The notes below the pieces were generated by a model. It did not search any database and was not told where the DNA came from. It saw only the letters and a program-made list of their open reading frames with translations. This document shows, piece by piece, positions 20,641 through 34,614 of a stretch of 64,000 nt of DNA. The DNA is from Marinobacter halophilus (GTDB lineage Bacteria > Pseudomonadota > Gammaproteobacteria > Pseudomonadales > Oleiphilaceae), in contig NZ_PXNN01000016.1 in the NCBI RefSeq assembly GCF_003007685.1, positions 1 to 64,000 on the forward strand. The letters run 5' to 3'. Position numbers and translations under genes: made by a program. Within the stretch, counting starts at the first letter, position 1, and each line of letters starts with the position of its first letter.

Positions 20641-22414
20641 TGATCCTAACAAGCACATCAGGGTGATCGATTTGTCCGGTCAGGGAAATCAGGCAGCAAG
20701 CTGGCAGCAGCGTTTGTCCGCGGGGTTTAAAGCCTGGCGCTTCGGCTCTGTGCTGGGCATTTTCCTGCTGGTCATGCTGGGTATCGGCTGGCGTTTGGTG
20801 GATCTGCATGTGGTGGATAACGAGTTTCTGCGCCAGCAAGGTGACGTCCGGACCATCCGGGTGGAATCGATTGATGCGCACCGTGGTGTGGTGACCGATC
20901 GCCATGGTGAGCCGTTGGCGGTGAGTACACCGGTGCAGACACTATGGGCCAACCCCTCAGAAATCGATCCCGATGATCCAAGGCTTGGCGGCTTGGCGAG
21001 AGTCCTGGGAATGACAGAAGGCGCTCTTAGAGAGCGCCTTCGGACGTTTGCGGGGCGTGAGTTCATTTATCTTCGCCGCAAGGTTCAGCCAAGTCTTGCC
21101 CGTGAAGCCTTGGAGTTGGGCGTTGGTGGGATCTACGCACGCCAGGAGTACCGTCGCTATTATCCGGCAGGCGAAGTGACCGCTCATGTTGTCGGGTTCA
21201 CCAATATTGACGAGTTCGGTCAGGAAGGTATTGAACTGGCATATAACCAGTGGCTGACCGGTGAGCCTGGCCGGAAGCGCGTGCTGAAAGACAACCGTGG
21301 GCGTGTAATCAAAGATTTGATGTTGATTCGTGACGCCAGGGCCGGTCGCGATCTCGAGTTAAGCCTGGACTTGAGGCTGCAGTATCTGGCTTACCGGGAG
21401 CTCAAAGCGGTGGTAACCGCTCACAATGCCAGGGGCGGAACGTTGGTCATGCTGGACGTTGACACCGGCGAAGTGCTGGCCATGGTGAATCAGGGCTCGT
21501 ACAACCCTAATGACAGGGCGCAGTTGTCTGCAGAAAATATGCGTAACAAGGCTATCACCGACCTGTTCGAGCCCGGGTCGACGATTAAACCGATCACCAT
21601 CGCCGCGGCTCTTGAGACCGGAAAGTATAAGGCGACCACTGTTATTGATACATCGCCCGGCTTTCGCCGGTTCGGGCGCTTTACCATCCGGGATGCGCGC
21701 AATTATGGGGCCATAGATCTGACCGAAATGATCGTCAGATCCAGCAACGTCGGGGTCAGCCACATAGCTACGGAGCTAGGTGGGGGTGTGTTGAGAAATC
21801 TGTTTGCTCGAGTAGGCCTTGGGCAGGCAACCGGAATCGGCTTCCCTGGAGAAGCGGTCGGCGTTTTACCTGCCCCGCCACAGTGGCGACCGGTGGAAGA
21901 ATCCACTCTGTCCTATGGTTACGGTATGAGTGTGAATGCCTTGCAGTTGGCGCAGGCCTACATGGTGATTGCCAATGGCGGCATCCGCTACCCGCTCAGT
22001 CTTATGAAGCAGGATGCGTCGCCGCAGGGGCAGCGGGTGTTAAGCGAGGATGTAACCCGGGCCGTGCGCGATATGCTGAAAGAGGCTGTTGCGAGTGGTA
22101 CTGGCGGCCGCGGGCAGCCGGGGTTGTACGCGGCTGGTGGCAAAACAGGCACGGTGCACCTGGTGGGCGCCAGTGGTTATGAAAAGAGTCAGTACAAAGC
22201 GATATTTGCGGGCATGGCTCCGATTGATGACCCGCGGATCGTCACGGTTGTGGCCGTGGATGCGCCCCAGTCTGGTGAATATTACGGTGGCGAGGTGGCT
22301 GCCCCGGTATTCGCGCGAGTTATGGGCGACGCACTGCGACTGCTGAATGTGAAGCCTGAACTGGAAGTCACCGGGGCGAAAGCCCCGAAAGCCGCTTCCG
22401 GCGAGAGAGGGTAG
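20627..22414 (+). CDS. ftsI: Septal peptidoglycan transpeptidase FtsI (PBP3)
   Basis: The monofunctional class B transpeptidase that cross-links septal peptidoglycan with FtsW. It has up to 595 residues: a membrane anchor (about 42-60), the pedestal domain, and the penicillin-binding domain with SxxK at S318 (GSTIKP), SSN at 372-374 and KTGT at 506-509. The start is uncertain. The frame opens after TGA 20615 and its first start is TTG 20627, overlapping ftsL by 14 bases without a Shine-Dalgarno; GTG 20663 and TTG 20672 are the next in-frame options. I give the longest form. Confidence 0.93.
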   Translation: MRRDNDPNKHIRVIDLSGQGNQAASWQQRLSAGFKAWRFGSVLGIFLLVMLGIGWRLVDLHVVDNEFLRQQGDVRTIRVESIDAHRGVVTDRHGEPLAVSTPVQTLWANPSEIDPDDPRLGGLARVLGMTEGALRERLRTFAGREFIYLRRKVQPSLAREALELGVGGIYARQEYRRYYPAGEVTAHVVGFTNIDEFGQEGIELAYNQWLTGEPGRKRVLKDNRGRVIKDLMLIRDARAGRDLELSLDLRLQYLAYRELKAVVTAHNARGGTLVMLDVDTGEVLAMVNQGSYNPNDRAQLSAENMRNKAITDLFEPGSTIKPITIAAALETGKYKATTVIDTSPGFRRFGRFTIRDARNYGAIDLTEMIVRSSNVGVSHIATELGGGVLRNLFARVGLGQATGIGFPGEAVGVLPAPPQWRPVEESTLSYGYGMSVNALQLAQAYMVIANGGIRYPLSLMKQDASPQGQRVLSEDVTRAVRDMLKEAVASGTGGRGQPGLYAAGGKTGTVHLVGASGYEKSQYKAIFAGMAPIDDPRIVTVVAVDAPQSGEYYGGEVAAPVFARVMGDALRLLNVKPELEVTGAKAPKAASGERG

Positions 22415-22418
22415 CGCC

Positions 22419-23903
22419 ATGTGCATCACATCCATCAGCAATTTATTGCAAGGCATTGCGGACGTGCCGTCGGTGTTTGACGTCACGATTCACGGTTTGC
22501 AGACGGACAGCCGGTTGGTTTGCCCGGGTGATGCCTTTATCGCCCTGGCTGGTTCCAGCACCGGTCCGGAGCACTACCTGGATAAGGCCGTTGCCGCCGG
22601 AGCAACGGCGATCCTGTTGGAGGCGTTTGATGTCAGGGAGTGCCATGAACGTCACGGCGCCCTGATCGTTCCGGTCGTCGGCCTGCGGTCGCAGCTGGGT
22701 CGGATTGCCGATCGCTTTTTTGAGCATCCTTCGCGCCATCTGCGGCTGATTGGGGTAACCGGCACCAACGGCAAAACTTCGGTCACCCACTACATCGCGC
22801 AGTTACTGCGGGACACCGGTACGCCCTGTGGGGTGCTGGGCACCCTGGGTTATGGTATGCCGGGTAAGCTGCAGCCGGCCACTCACACTACGCCGGATGT
22901 GGTGCAGGTCAATCGGGTGATTAACCGGGTTCGCAACGACGGTGGTCGGGCTGCGGTTATGGAGGTGTCCTCGCACGCACTGGATCAGGGTCGGATCGAT
23001 AAACTGACCATGACCGGCGCGGTATTTACCAATCTGACCCGGGACCATTTGGACTACCACGGTACCATGGGCGCTTACGGCGACGCCAAGGCGCGCCTGT
23101 TCAAGCGGGAAGAGCTGCATTTTTCCGTGATCAATTTTGATGATCCTTTCGGGCGCCAGCTCTTTGAGCAGCTCGATGGGCAGTGTGATCGGGTTCGTTA
23201 CAGCCTCCACGAGGCCCAGACCGAACTGTGGTTGAAAGACTTTACGCCGGAAGCCTCCGGATTTCGTGCCCGGGTTGATGGTCAATGGGGCGAGTTTGAT
23301 CTGCAGGTGCCTCTGTTGGGCAGCTTCAATGCCAGTAATGTGCTGGCGGCGCTGGCGACGGTATTGACTCTGGGTGTGCCGGTTGACCGGGCGGTGGCGG
23401 CAACCGCCGGTCTGACACCGCCACCGGGCCGGTTGGAACGTTTCACCGGCGCGGATGGTAAGCAAGTGGTAGTGGATTACGCCCACACGCCGGATGCCCT
23501 GGCGAACGCCTTGGCGGCTTTGCAACCGCACGTCGACGGCAAGTTGATTTGTGTCTTCGGCTGCGGCGGTGACCGGGATCCCGGCAAGCGTCCGGAGATG
23601 GCCCGCGAAGCGGAACAACGATCGGATGTAGTGATTGTCACTGACGACAACCCACGATCGGAAGACCCGGTGCGGATCGTCAGTGATATCGCCGCTGGGT
23701 TTTCTGATGCCGCGGGCTATCAAGTTATTCACGATCGGGCTGAAGCTATTGCGGCGGCCGTTGCCATGGCGGGCTCGAACGATCTGGTGCTGGTGGCCGG
23801 TAAAGGTCATGAAGCCTGGCAGGAAGTTGGCGGTCAGAAACTTCCGTTCAGTGACGCTGAGCAGGTGCGCCACCTTTTGCAGCTGAACGGAGGTGTCGCA
23901 TGA
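22419..23903 (+). CDS. murE: UDP-MurNAc-tripeptide synthetase
   Basis: Adds the third amino acid to UDP-MurNAc-L-Ala-D-Glu. It has 494 residues. ATP loop GVTGTNGKTS at 112-121. The signature D-N-P-R at 410-413 marks meso-diaminopimelate specificity, as in Gram-negative bacteria. The central domain holds MEVSSHALDQGR. GAGAGGG supports ATG 22419. It starts four bases after ftsI and overlaps murF by ATGA. Confidence 0.97.
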   Translation: MCITSISNLLQGIADVPSVFDVTIHGLQTDSRLVCPGDAFIALAGSSTGPEHYLDKAVAAGATAILLEAFDVRECHERHGALIVPVVGLRSQLGRIADRFFEHPSRHLRLIGVTGTNGKTSVTHYIAQLLRDTGTPCGVLGTLGYGMPGKLQPATHTTPDVVQVNRVINRVRNDGGRAAVMEVSSHALDQGRIDKLTMTGAVFTNLTRDHLDYHGTMGAYGDAKARLFKREELHFSVINFDDPFGRQLFEQLDGQCDRVRYSLHEAQTELWLKDFTPEASGFRARVDGQWGEFDLQVPLLGSFNASNVLAALATVLTLGVPVDRAVAATAGLTPPPGRLERFTGADGKQVVVDYAHTPDALANALAALQPHVDGKLICVFGCGGDRDPGKRPEMAREAEQRSDVVIVTDDNPRSEDPVRIVSDIAAGFSDAAGYQVIHDRAEAIAAAVAMAGSNDLVLVAGKGHEAWQEVGGQKLPFSDAEQVRHLLQLNGGVA

Positions 23904-25297
23904 TGCGCGCGTTTTCATTGGCGCAGGCCCGCGACTGGCTGCAGGCCACCATGGCCGGGACCCCGGCGGATGCGGACTCAATACGGTTTGACGGGGTATC
24001 CACCGATACTCGTTCTGTCGGCCCGGGTCAGCTGTTTGTAGCCTTGCGTGGCGAACACTTTGATGGCCATGAGTTTTTGGCGCAGGCACAGGCTCAGGGG
24101 GCTATTGCCGCGGTGGTCGACACCGAGGATGGCGCGGTTGCCATTCCTCAATTAGTGGTGGCTGATACCGTTAATGGCCTGGCGCAACTGGCTGCGGGCA
24201 ATCGCAATGAAAGTGGTGCGCAGCTGGTGGCCGTTACCGGCAGCAGTGGTAAAACCACGGTTCGGGAAATGACTTCGGCAATTCTGGCAGGCATGGGTTC
24301 CACCCTCGCTACTGAGGGCAACCTGAACAATCACATCGGGGTGCCGCTCACGTTGTTCCGGCTGGCCCCCGAGCATCGCTACGGTGCCATCGAGTTGGGT
24401 GCCAGTGGTTTGGGCGAAATTGCACATACGGTCGCGGTGGTTCGCCCGACAGTGGCGATCCTGACTAACGCCGGTCAGGCTCATCTCGAAGGATTTGGCA
24501 GCTACCAGAACATCGTGATCGCCAAAGGCGAGATTATAGACGGTGTCGCTACGGATGGTGTGGTGGTGCTGAACCGGGACGATCCGGCCTTCGAGCAATG
24601 GCACCAGCGGGCAGGTCAGCGAAAGGTGATTAGCGTGTCTCGTGCCGGACACCCTGATGCGGACTATCAGATCGCCGCCAGTAATACCGAAGGCGATGGC
24701 TTTGACGCACTGGTTCGCGGGCCCGGGGGCTGGCAATGCCAGGTTCGGATTCCGTTGGCGGGCGAGCATAACCTTACCAATGGCTTGCTGGCTCTCGCCG
24801 CATGTCGGGCGCTGGGCGCCACCGATCAACAGATCGTTGAGGGACTGCGCGCGGTGCAGGCGGTCAAGGGCAGGTTGCAGGTTCTGAAATTGACGGCAGG
24901 CTTTACCCTGATCGATGACAGTTACAATGCCAACCCAGCGTCGATGAAAGCGGCGATGGATGTGTTGGCGGGCTATCCGCGGCTGCGCGTGGCGGTGCTC
25001 GGCGCGATGGCGGAGCTGGGTCCGGATACCGAAGCCTTGCACCGTGATGTGGGGGCCCATGCCCGGGCGCAGGGTATTGATCGATTGATCGTGGTCGGAG
25101 CCGGCGGCGAGGGATACGCGGCCGGCTTTGGCGACGCCACAGAAATGTTCCAGAGCCATGACCAGGCTGTGGATGCCATCGTTAGTGGCAGCCCTGAGGC
25201 CATAACCGTACTGGTGAAAGGTTCTCGCAGTTCCGCCATGGATCGCGTGGTGGAGGGAATTCAAACAAAGGTGACCAACACATGCTGCTCTGGCTGA
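23900..25297 (+). CDS. murF: UDP-MurNAc-tripeptide:D-Ala-D-Ala ligase
   Basis: Adds D-Ala-D-Ala to give UDP-MurNAc-pentapeptide. It has 465 residues with the Mur ligase ATP loop [13 protein letters not shown] (about 112-124), [12 protein letters not shown] and the C-terminal [14 protein letters not shown]. It overlaps murE by four bases and mraY by 16, consistent with coupled translation. Confidence 0.96.
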   Translation: MMRAFSLAQARDWLQATMAGTPADADSIRFDGVSTDTRSVGPGQLFVALRGEHFDGHEFLAQAQAQGAIAAVVDTEDGAVAIPQLVVADTVNGLAQLAAGNRNESGAQLVAVTGSSGKTTVREMTSAILAGMGSTLATEGNLNNHIGVPLTLFRLAPEHRYGAIELGASGLGEIAHTVAVVRPTVAILTNAGQAHLEGFGSYQNIVIAKGEIIDGVATDGVVVLNRDDPAFEQWHQRAGQRKVISVSRAGHPDADYQIAASNTEGDGFDALVRGPGGWQCQVRIPLAGEHNLTNGLLALAACRALGATDQQIVEGLRAVQAVKGRLQVLKLTAGFTLIDDSYNANPASMKAAMDVLAGYPRLRVAVLGAMAELGPDTEALHRDVGAHARAQGIDRLIVVGAGGEGYAAGFGDATEMFQSHDQAVDAIVSGSPEAITVLVKGSRSSAMDRVVEGIQTKVTNTCCSG

Positions 25298-26367
25298 CAG
25301 AGATTTTATCGCCATATTTTTCCGCCCTGACGATGTTTCAGTATCTGACCCTGCGCGCAATCATGGGGGTGCTGACGGCCCTGCTGATCTCGCTGCTGAT
25401 CGGCCCGGTGATGATTCGTAAACTGAGCCAGTATCAGATCGGTCAGGCGATTCGGGATGACGGCCCGCAGACCCACCTCAGTAAAGCGGGCACGCCCACC
25501 ATGGGGGGAGCGCTGATTCTGGTGGCGATTGCGATTTCCACGCTGCTGTGGGCAGACCTGAGCAATCGCTATGTCTGGGTAGTGCTGGTGGTGACCTTGC
25601 TATTTGGCGCCATTGGTTGGGTAGACGACTACCGCAAAGTGGTGGAGCGAAACCCCCGCGGCCTGCCCGGGCGCTGGAAGTATTTCTGGCAGTCGGTGTT
25701 TGGCGCGGCCGCGGCCATAGTGCTTTATACCACTGCTACGCTGCCCCAGGAAACGTCGCTCTATCTGCCGTTCCTGAAGGATGTATCGCTGACGCTTGGA
25801 CCGGTCATGTTCATTCTGCTGACCTACTTCGTGATTGTCGGTAGCAGTAACGCCGTCAACCTGACTGACGGTCTGGACGGCCTGGCGATCATGCCGACGG
25901 TCATGGTGGCCGGCGCTCTCGCCATTTTTGCCTACGTGTCAGGCCACGCCCAGTTTGCTAACTACCTGTTGATTCCGCACCTGCCCGGTGCTGGCGAGCT
26001 CATCATCTTCTGTTGCGCCCTGATTGGCGCCGGTCTTGGGTTTCTCTGGTTCAACACCTATCCGGCCCAGGTGTTCATGGGGGATGTTGGTGCGCTGGCC
26101 TTGGGGGCTGCGCTGGGGGTGGTGGCGGTGATCGTACGCCAGGAGATTGTGTTGTTCATCATGGGCGGCGTGTTCGTGATGGAGACTGTCTCGGTGATTC
26201 TGCAGGTGGCCTCGTATCGGCTGACTGGTCGACGCATCTTCCGGATGGCGCCGTTGCATCATCATTTTGAACTGAAAGGTTGGCCAGAGCCGCGGGTTAT
26301 CGTGCGGTTCTGGGTGATTACTGTGGTTCTGGTCCTGATTGGGCTGGCCAGTCTGAAAATCCGATAG
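25282..26367 (+). CDS. mraY: Phospho-MurNAc-pentapeptide transferase
   Basis: Makes lipid I on undecaprenyl phosphate in the cytoplasmic membrane. It has 361 residues and about ten membrane helices. Family signatures: [11 protein letters not shown], the D-D pair in [33 protein letters not shown] and [13 protein letters not shown] near the C-terminus. The start lies inside the 3' end of murF. Confidence 0.97.
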   Translation: MLLWLTEILSPYFSALTMFQYLTLRAIMGVLTALLISLLIGPVMIRKLSQYQIGQAIRDDGPQTHLSKAGTPTMGGALILVAIAISTLLWADLSNRYVWVVLVVTLLFGAIGWVDDYRKVVERNPRGLPGRWKYFWQSVFGAAAAIVLYTTATLPQETSLYLPFLKDVSLTLGPVMFILLTYFVIVGSSNAVNLTDGLDGLAIMPTVMVAGALAIFAYVSGHAQFANYLLIPHLPGAGELIIFCCALIGAGLGFLWFNTYPAQVFMGDVGALALGAALGVVAVIVRQEIVLFIMGGVFVMETVSVILQVASYRLTGRRIFRMAPLHHHFELKGWPEPRVIVRFWVITVVLVLIGLASLKIR

Positions 26368-26382
26368 GAAGTTGAAACGGCT

Positions 26383-27723
26383 ATGAGCGTCATTATTTCG
26401 GATCGTCGCACATTGGTGGTAGGGCTGGGTAAAACCGGACTCTCCTGCGTGCGCTATCTGTCCGAAAAAGGCCGCGACATTGCCGTGGCGGACAGTCGCC
26501 AGAACCCGCCGGGACTGCAAGAATTGCAAGCTGGCTGGCCCGACGTGTCGGTCTATCTGGGCGACTTTGATAAGAATATCTTTGCTGGCTTTAACGAGCT
26601 GGTGGTGAGCCCCGGGATCAACATTGCCGAGCCTGCTATTGCTGCTGCCGCAGCAAACGGTGCCAGTATTCGCGGTGACATTGACCTGTTTGCCGAGGCC
26701 GCTGATGCGCCGATCATCGCCATCACCGGCTCCAACGGCAAAACCACGGTGACCACCCTGGTTGGCGAGATGGCGCAGGCGGCCGGCCGCAAAGTGCAGG
26801 TGGGCGGCAATATCGGTACGCCGGCGCTGGATCTTTTGGGTCGGGGCGCTGACCTGTACGTGCTGGAGTTGTCGAGTTTCCAGCTGGAAACCACAGATGA
26901 ACTGAACGCCGAGGTGGCAACGATACTGAACGTCAGTGACGATCATATGGATCGCTACCCGGACAAGATGGCGTATTTTCAGGCCAAACAGCGGATTTAC
27001 CGAGGTTGCAAAAACGCCGTGGTGAACCTGGATGACGCCCTGAGTACCCCGATGGCCCGGGATACCCTGCGTTTTGTCTGTTTCGGTTTTAACCGGGTTA
27101 ATCCGGAAACCTTCAGCACCCGCGACGATGATCAGGGTACCTGGGTCACCTTCGGATTCGACAATCTGTTGCTGGCCAGTGAGCTGAACCTGCTGGGCCG
27201 GCACAACCTCAGCAATGTGATGGCAGCGCTGGCATTGGGTCAGGCCGCCGGTTTGCCGATGGCGTCGATGCTGGAAGCCGTCCGTGCATTCCGGGGCTTG
27301 CCGCACCGCTGTGAATTTGTGCGCAATCTGGACGATGTCGATTACATCAACGATTCCAAGGGCACCAACGTCGGTGCCACCGTCGCGGCTATCGACAGCC
27401 TGGTGCCGGAGCAGGGCAAGGTCATTCTGATTGCCGGCGGTGAGGGCAAGGGGGCCGATTTTGCGCCGCTGGCCGAACCGGTAGCCCGGCACTGTCGCGC
27501 CGTTGTGTTGATCGGCCGGGATGCCAGCGCCATGGCCGACGTGTTGCCGGAGGGGGTTGCCGTCATCAAGCCCGAGTCCCTGGCTGCGGCCGTGACCGAG
27601 GCGCGTCGTCAGGCAAAGGCCGGCGACCGGGTGCTGCTGTCCCCGGCGTGCGCAAGTTTTGACATGTTCCGGGATTACAACGATCGCGGCGATCAGTTCC
27701 GCGCGTTGGTGGAGGCACTGTGA
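26383..27723 (+). CDS. murD: UDP-MurNAc-L-Ala:D-Glu ligase
   Basis: Adds D-glutamate to UDP-MurNAc-L-Ala. It has 446 residues: N-terminal Rossmann-type UDP domain (VVGLGKTGLSCVRYL), ATP loop ITGSNGKTTVTTL (about 111-123), NVSDDHMDRY and the C-terminal NDSKGTNVGAT. AGGAAG lies upstream of the ATG. The stop TGA shares its A with the ftsW ATG. Confidence 0.97.
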   Translation: MSVIISDRRTLVVGLGKTGLSCVRYLSEKGRDIAVADSRQNPPGLQELQAGWPDVSVYLGDFDKNIFAGFNELVVSPGINIAEPAIAAAAANGASIRGDIDLFAEAADAPIIAITGSNGKTTVTTLVGEMAQAAGRKVQVGGNIGTPALDLLGRGADLYVLELSSFQLETTDELNAEVATILNVSDDHMDRYPDKMAYFQAKQRIYRGCKNAVVNLDDALSTPMARDTLRFVCFGFNRVNPETFSTRDDDQGTWVTFGFDNLLLASELNLLGRHNLSNVMAALALGQAAGLPMASMLEAVRAFRGLPHRCEFVRNLDDVDYINDSKGTNVGATVAAIDSLVPEQGKVILIAGGEGKGADFAPLAEPVARHCRAVVLIGRDASAMADVLPEGVAVIKPESLAAAVTEARRQAKAGDRVLLSPACASFDMFRDYNDRGDQFRALVEAL

Positions 27724-28922
27724 TGCAGGCAGGTGCAGGCAGCTATCGTCAACAAACCTGGATCGGTGACATTCAGCCATTGCCCGTGTTGGTAGTGGCA
27801 TCGGTGGCGCTTCTGGTGGTCGGCGTGGTGATGATTTCGTCTGCCTCAATGGACATGGCCGCCGTCACCATGGGCAACAGCTATCACTACGTTATCCGTC
27901 AGATTATTTTTGCCGGGCTGGGCTGTCTGGTGGCGCTGATTGCGGTCAACGTGCCGGTGTCCTGGTGGGAGCGCAGCGGCTGGTTGCTGCTCGGGATCGG
28001 TATGCTGGTACTGGTGCTGGTGCTGACGCCCATGGGGCGGACAGTGAATGGCTCAACCCGCTGGATTCCCCTGGGTCTGTTCAATGTTCAGGTCTCCGAA
28101 GTGGCCAAGCTGTGCCTGATCGCCTATCTCGCCGGCTATGTGGTGCGCCGCCGCGATGAGCTGTTAAACACCTGGTTGGGTTTCTTCAAGCCTTTGGTAG
28201 TGCTTGGGTTGGCGTCAATGTTGTTGGTTATCCAGCCCGACTTTGGCGCCACCGTGGTATTGGTGACCGCCGCTGCGGGCATGATTTTTCTGAGCGGCGT
28301 CAGGCTCACGCGCTTTGCCCCGCTGGTGGGCATTCTGGCCGTGCTGGGCACAATTCTGGTGGTGACCCAGCCGTACCGACTGAAACGGGTGGTGAGTTAT
28401 CTGGACCCGTGGAAAGACCAGTTTGACACTGGTTACCAGCTTACCCAATCGCTGATTGCCTTCGGCCGAGGCGAGTGGGGCGGTGTTGGCCTGGGCAATT
28501 CAATCCAGAAACTGTTCTTTCTGCCGGAAGCGCACACCGACTTTATCTACGCGATCATTGCCGAAGAGTTCGGATTGCTCGGCTCGCTGATTGTGTTGGC
28601 GCTGTTCACCGCGCTGGTGGTCAGCGGTTTTATGATCGCCCGGCGCGCAGAGAAGGCCGGTATGCCCTTCGGAGCCTGTTTCAGCTATGGCCTTACGCTG
28701 CTGATGGGCCTGCAGGCCGGTATCAACATGGCCGTGAGCACCGGCCTGCTGCCGACGAAGGGCCTGACTTTACCCCTGGTCAGTTATGGCGGCTCAAGTC
28801 TGCTGATCACCTGCATTGGCATTGGCGTGCTGGCCAGAGTGGAGTTGGAGCGGCTGGACAAAGTACGAATGAGTTCGGAAACCACAAAGCACAAACCACG
28901 GGGAGGTGCAGTGTATGAATAA
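27723..28922 (+). CDS. ftsW: Septal peptidoglycan polymerase FtsW
   Basis: A SEDS-family glycosyltransferase that polymerises lipid II at the septum with FtsI. It has 399 residues and ten predicted membrane helices. Family landmarks: NGSTRWIPLG, QPDFGATVVL, the extracytoplasmic loop containing KRVVSYLDPWKDQ, and LPLVSYGGSSLL near the C-terminus. I use ATG 27723 (TGATG overlap with murD); a GTG one codon earlier is also possible. Confidence 0.96.
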   Translation: MQAGAGSYRQQTWIGDIQPLPVLVVASVALLVVGVVMISSASMDMAAVTMGNSYHYVIRQIIFAGLGCLVALIAVNVPVSWWERSGWLLLGIGMLVLVLVLTPMGRTVNGSTRWIPLGLFNVQVSEVAKLCLIAYLAGYVVRRRDELLNTWLGFFKPLVVLGLASMLLVIQPDFGATVVLVTAAAGMIFLSGVRLTRFAPLVGILAVLGTILVVTQPYRLKRVVSYLDPWKDQFDTGYQLTQSLIAFGRGEWGGVGLGNSIQKLFFLPEAHTDFIYAIIAEEFGLLGSLIVLALFTALVVSGFMIARRAEKAGMPFGACFSYGLTLLMGLQAGINMAVSTGLLPTKGLTLPLVSYGGSSLLITCIGIGVLARVELERLDKVRMSSETTKHKPRGGAVYE

Positions 28923-29992
28923 ACCCCGTCGTTTTTTGATGATGGCCGGTGGTACCGGTGGTCATGTTTTTCCAGCGCTGGCCACGGCCCGGGCGTTGCA
29001 GGAACAGGGCCATGAGGTGTTCTGGCTGGGCGCCAAAGGTGGCATGGAAGAGCGCTTGATAGGCGACACCGACATTCCATTGTCACTCATCCATATTTCT
29101 GGCCTGCGCGGCAAAGGCAAGCTGGCCTTGCTGTCAGCGCCGTTCCGCCTGACGCGGGCCCTGGGCGAGGCCTTCACCCTGCAGCGCCGGATCAAACCGG
29201 ACTGCGTGGTGGGTATGGGCGGCTTTGTCACCGGCCCTGGCGGTGTTGCGGCCTGGCTGCGGAAAACGCCGCTGGTGATTCATGAACAGAACGCCATTGC
29301 CGGCATGACCAATCGTTGGCTGACCCGGTTTGCCGCGTCCGTGCTGGAAGCCTTTCCCGGCAGCTTCGGTGACAAGGTGATTACTCGCTGTACCGGCAAC
29401 CCGGTACGCAAGGACGTTGCCGACATCGTCGAGCCGGAACAGCGCCTGAAGGACCGCAGTGGTCCAATCCGGGTGCTGGTGATCGGTGGCAGCCTGGGGG
29501 CGCAGGTGTTCAATCAGCAGCTGCCGCAAGCGCTGGCTTTGCTGCCGGAAGCCCAGCGCCCGGACGTCCGGCACCAGTGTGGTGAGAAAAATCTGGATGC
29601 GGCCCGCGCCGCCTACGACACCGCTGGGGTATCCGCCAGTGTCGAGCCGTTTATCCGGGACATGGCCGGCGCCTATGCCTGGGCTGATCTGGTGGTGTGC
29701 CGTGCCGGTGCCCTGACCGTGTCGGAACTGTGTGCGTCGGGAGTTGGTGCCGTGCTGGTGCCGTTCCCCCACGCGGTGGACGATCATCAGACCCAAAACG
29801 GCCAGCACATGGTCAAGGCGGGCGCGGCGATTCTGATACCGCAACCAAAAATGACTCCGGAAGTGCTGGCGGAAACCCTGCAGGATCTGGCCGGCAACCG
29901 GGAACGAATTCTGAACATGGCGAAGGCCGCGCGCGCGCTGGCCCGCCCTGATGCAACGGAGAGAGTCGTGAATTACTGTCTGGAGGCCGCCA

Positions 29993-30000
<8 letters not shown>
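28915..30000 (+). CDS. murG: UDP-GlcNAc:lipid I N-acetylglucosaminyltransferase
   Basis: Converts lipid I to lipid II on the inner face of the membrane. It has 361 residues with the glycine-rich loop [14 protein letters not shown] (about 10-23), a second loop [11 protein letters not shown], and the C-terminal UDP-GlcNAc site [14 protein letters not shown] 28915 has an ideal Shine-Dalgarno, GGGGAGG at 28900-28906, eight bases upstream; GTG 28906 would also be in frame. It overlaps ftsW by eight bases. Confidence 0.97.
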
Positions 30001-33240
<3,240 letters not shown>

Positions 33241-33276
33241 TAACGAATATTACGAACCTGGGGTTTGGTGAAACAC

Positions 33277-34512
33277 ATGTCATCGGTTGAAACGGAAAAC
33301 ATGATTGTCGGACTGGATATCGGAACGTCCAAGGTGGTTGCGATAGTCGGCAAGCGCAAGATGGACGGAACCATCGAAGTGGTCGGGATTGGCTCGCACC
33401 CATCCCGCGGTCTCAAGCGTGGCGTGGTGGTGAACATTGAAATCACCGTGCAGGCCATTCAGCGTGCCGTCGAAGAGGCGGAGCTGATGGCCGGCTGCCG
33501 GATCCATTCGGTTTATGCCGGTATTGCCGGCAGTCACATTAAAAGCCTTAATTCCCACGGCATCGTTGCCATTCGGGATCGTGAAGTTACTCAGGCTGAC
33601 ATTGACCGGGTAATCGATGCGGCGCAGGCGGTGGCCATTCCCGCCGACCAGAAGATCCTGCACATTCTGCCGCAGGAATTTGTGATCGATAACCAGGAAG
33701 GCATCAAGGAGCCCATGGGCATGTCCGGGGTGCGACTGGAGGCGAAGGTGCATCTGGTGACCTGCGCGGTGAACGCCGCCCAGAACATCGAAAAGTGCGT
33801 CAAGCGCTGCGGCCTGGAAGTCGATGACATTATTTTGGAGCAGTTGGCGTCCAGTCACGCGATCCTGACCGAAGACGAAAAGGAGCTGGGTGTCTGCGTG
33901 GTGGATATGGGCGGCGGTACCACCGACATTGCGGTGTTTACCGGCGGGGCGATCCGGCACACGGCGGTGATCCCCATTGCTGGTGATCAGGTCACTAATG
34001 ACATTGCCATGGCATTGCGTACGCCCACGCAGAATGCCGAAGAGATCAAGATCAAATACGCCTGTGCGCTGACTCAGCTCGCCGGTGCCGATGAAACCAT
34101 CAAGGTGCCCAGCGTAGGCGATCGAGCGCCCAGGGATCTGTCACGCCAGGCGCTGGCGGAAGTGGTAGAGCCTCGCTATGAGGAGCTGTTCACCCTGGTG
34201 CAGTCGGAGCTTCGCCGGTCCGGATTTGAAGACATGATACCGGCAGGCATCGTGATTACAGGCGGTTCATCCACCATGGAGGGCGTGGTTGAGCTGGCTG
34301 AGGAAATCTTCCATATGCCGGTAAGACTGGCCTGTCCGCAGGCGGTCTCCGGTATGACGGAAGTGGTCAACAACCCGATTTACGCCACCGGCGTGGGCTT
34401 GTTGATTCATGGCTTTCGGCAAATGGATCTTGGCCGGGCGCCGGTGCTCAAGGGGGACGATGCTCCCTCACTGATTGAGCGCATGAAAGCCTGGTTTACT
34501 GGTCATTTCTGA
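33277..34512 (+). CDS. ftsA: Cell division protein FtsA
   Basis: An actin-like ATPase that ties FtsZ filaments to the membrane. It has 411 residues: phosphate 1 loop MIVGLDIGTSKVVAIVG, phosphate 2 VVDMGGGTTDIAVF, the adenosine loop GIVITGGSSTMEGV, and a C-terminal amphipathic helix (SLIERMKAWFTGHF) for membrane binding. ATG 33277 fits family N-termini; TTG 33265 and GTG 33268 are in frame upstream. Confidence 0.96.
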   Translation: MSSVETENMIVGLDIGTSKVVAIVGKRKMDGTIEVVGIGSHPSRGLKRGVVVNIEITVQAIQRAVEEAELMAGCRIHSVYAGIAGSHIKSLNSHGIVAIRDREVTQADIDRVIDAAQAVAIPADQKILHILPQEFVIDNQEGIKEPMGMSGVRLEAKVHLVTCAVNAAQNIEKCVKRCGLEVDDIILEQLASSHAILTEDEKELGVCVVDMGGGTTDIAVFTGGAIRHTAVIPIAGDQVTNDIAMALRTPTQNAEEIKIKYACALTQLAGADETIKVPSVGDRAPRDLSRQALAEVVEPRYEELFTLVQSELRRSGFEDMIPAGIVITGGSSTMEGVVELAEEIFHMPVRLACPQAVSGMTEVVNNPIYATGVGLLIHGFRQMDLGRAPVLKGDDAPSLIERMKAWFTGHF

Positions 34513-34614
34513 CGGTGGACCAGCAGGTAGTGCACGAAGATATCTCGAAAAATACACAACGATCGAATGAAACCGGTCTGGAAAGATCGGACACAGCACG
34601 AAGGAGTAGGGACA

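Noticed and set aside
22803..24089. 428-codon frame antisense to murE and murF
   Set aside because: Shadow of two confirmed genes; composition is typical of reverse-complement translation.
25939..27849. Uninterrupted 636-codon frame antisense to mraY and murD
   Set aside because: It is the complement of well-recognised genes, is low in complexity (His/Gln/Arg rich) and matches no family. Long antisense frames are common where third positions are GC-rich.
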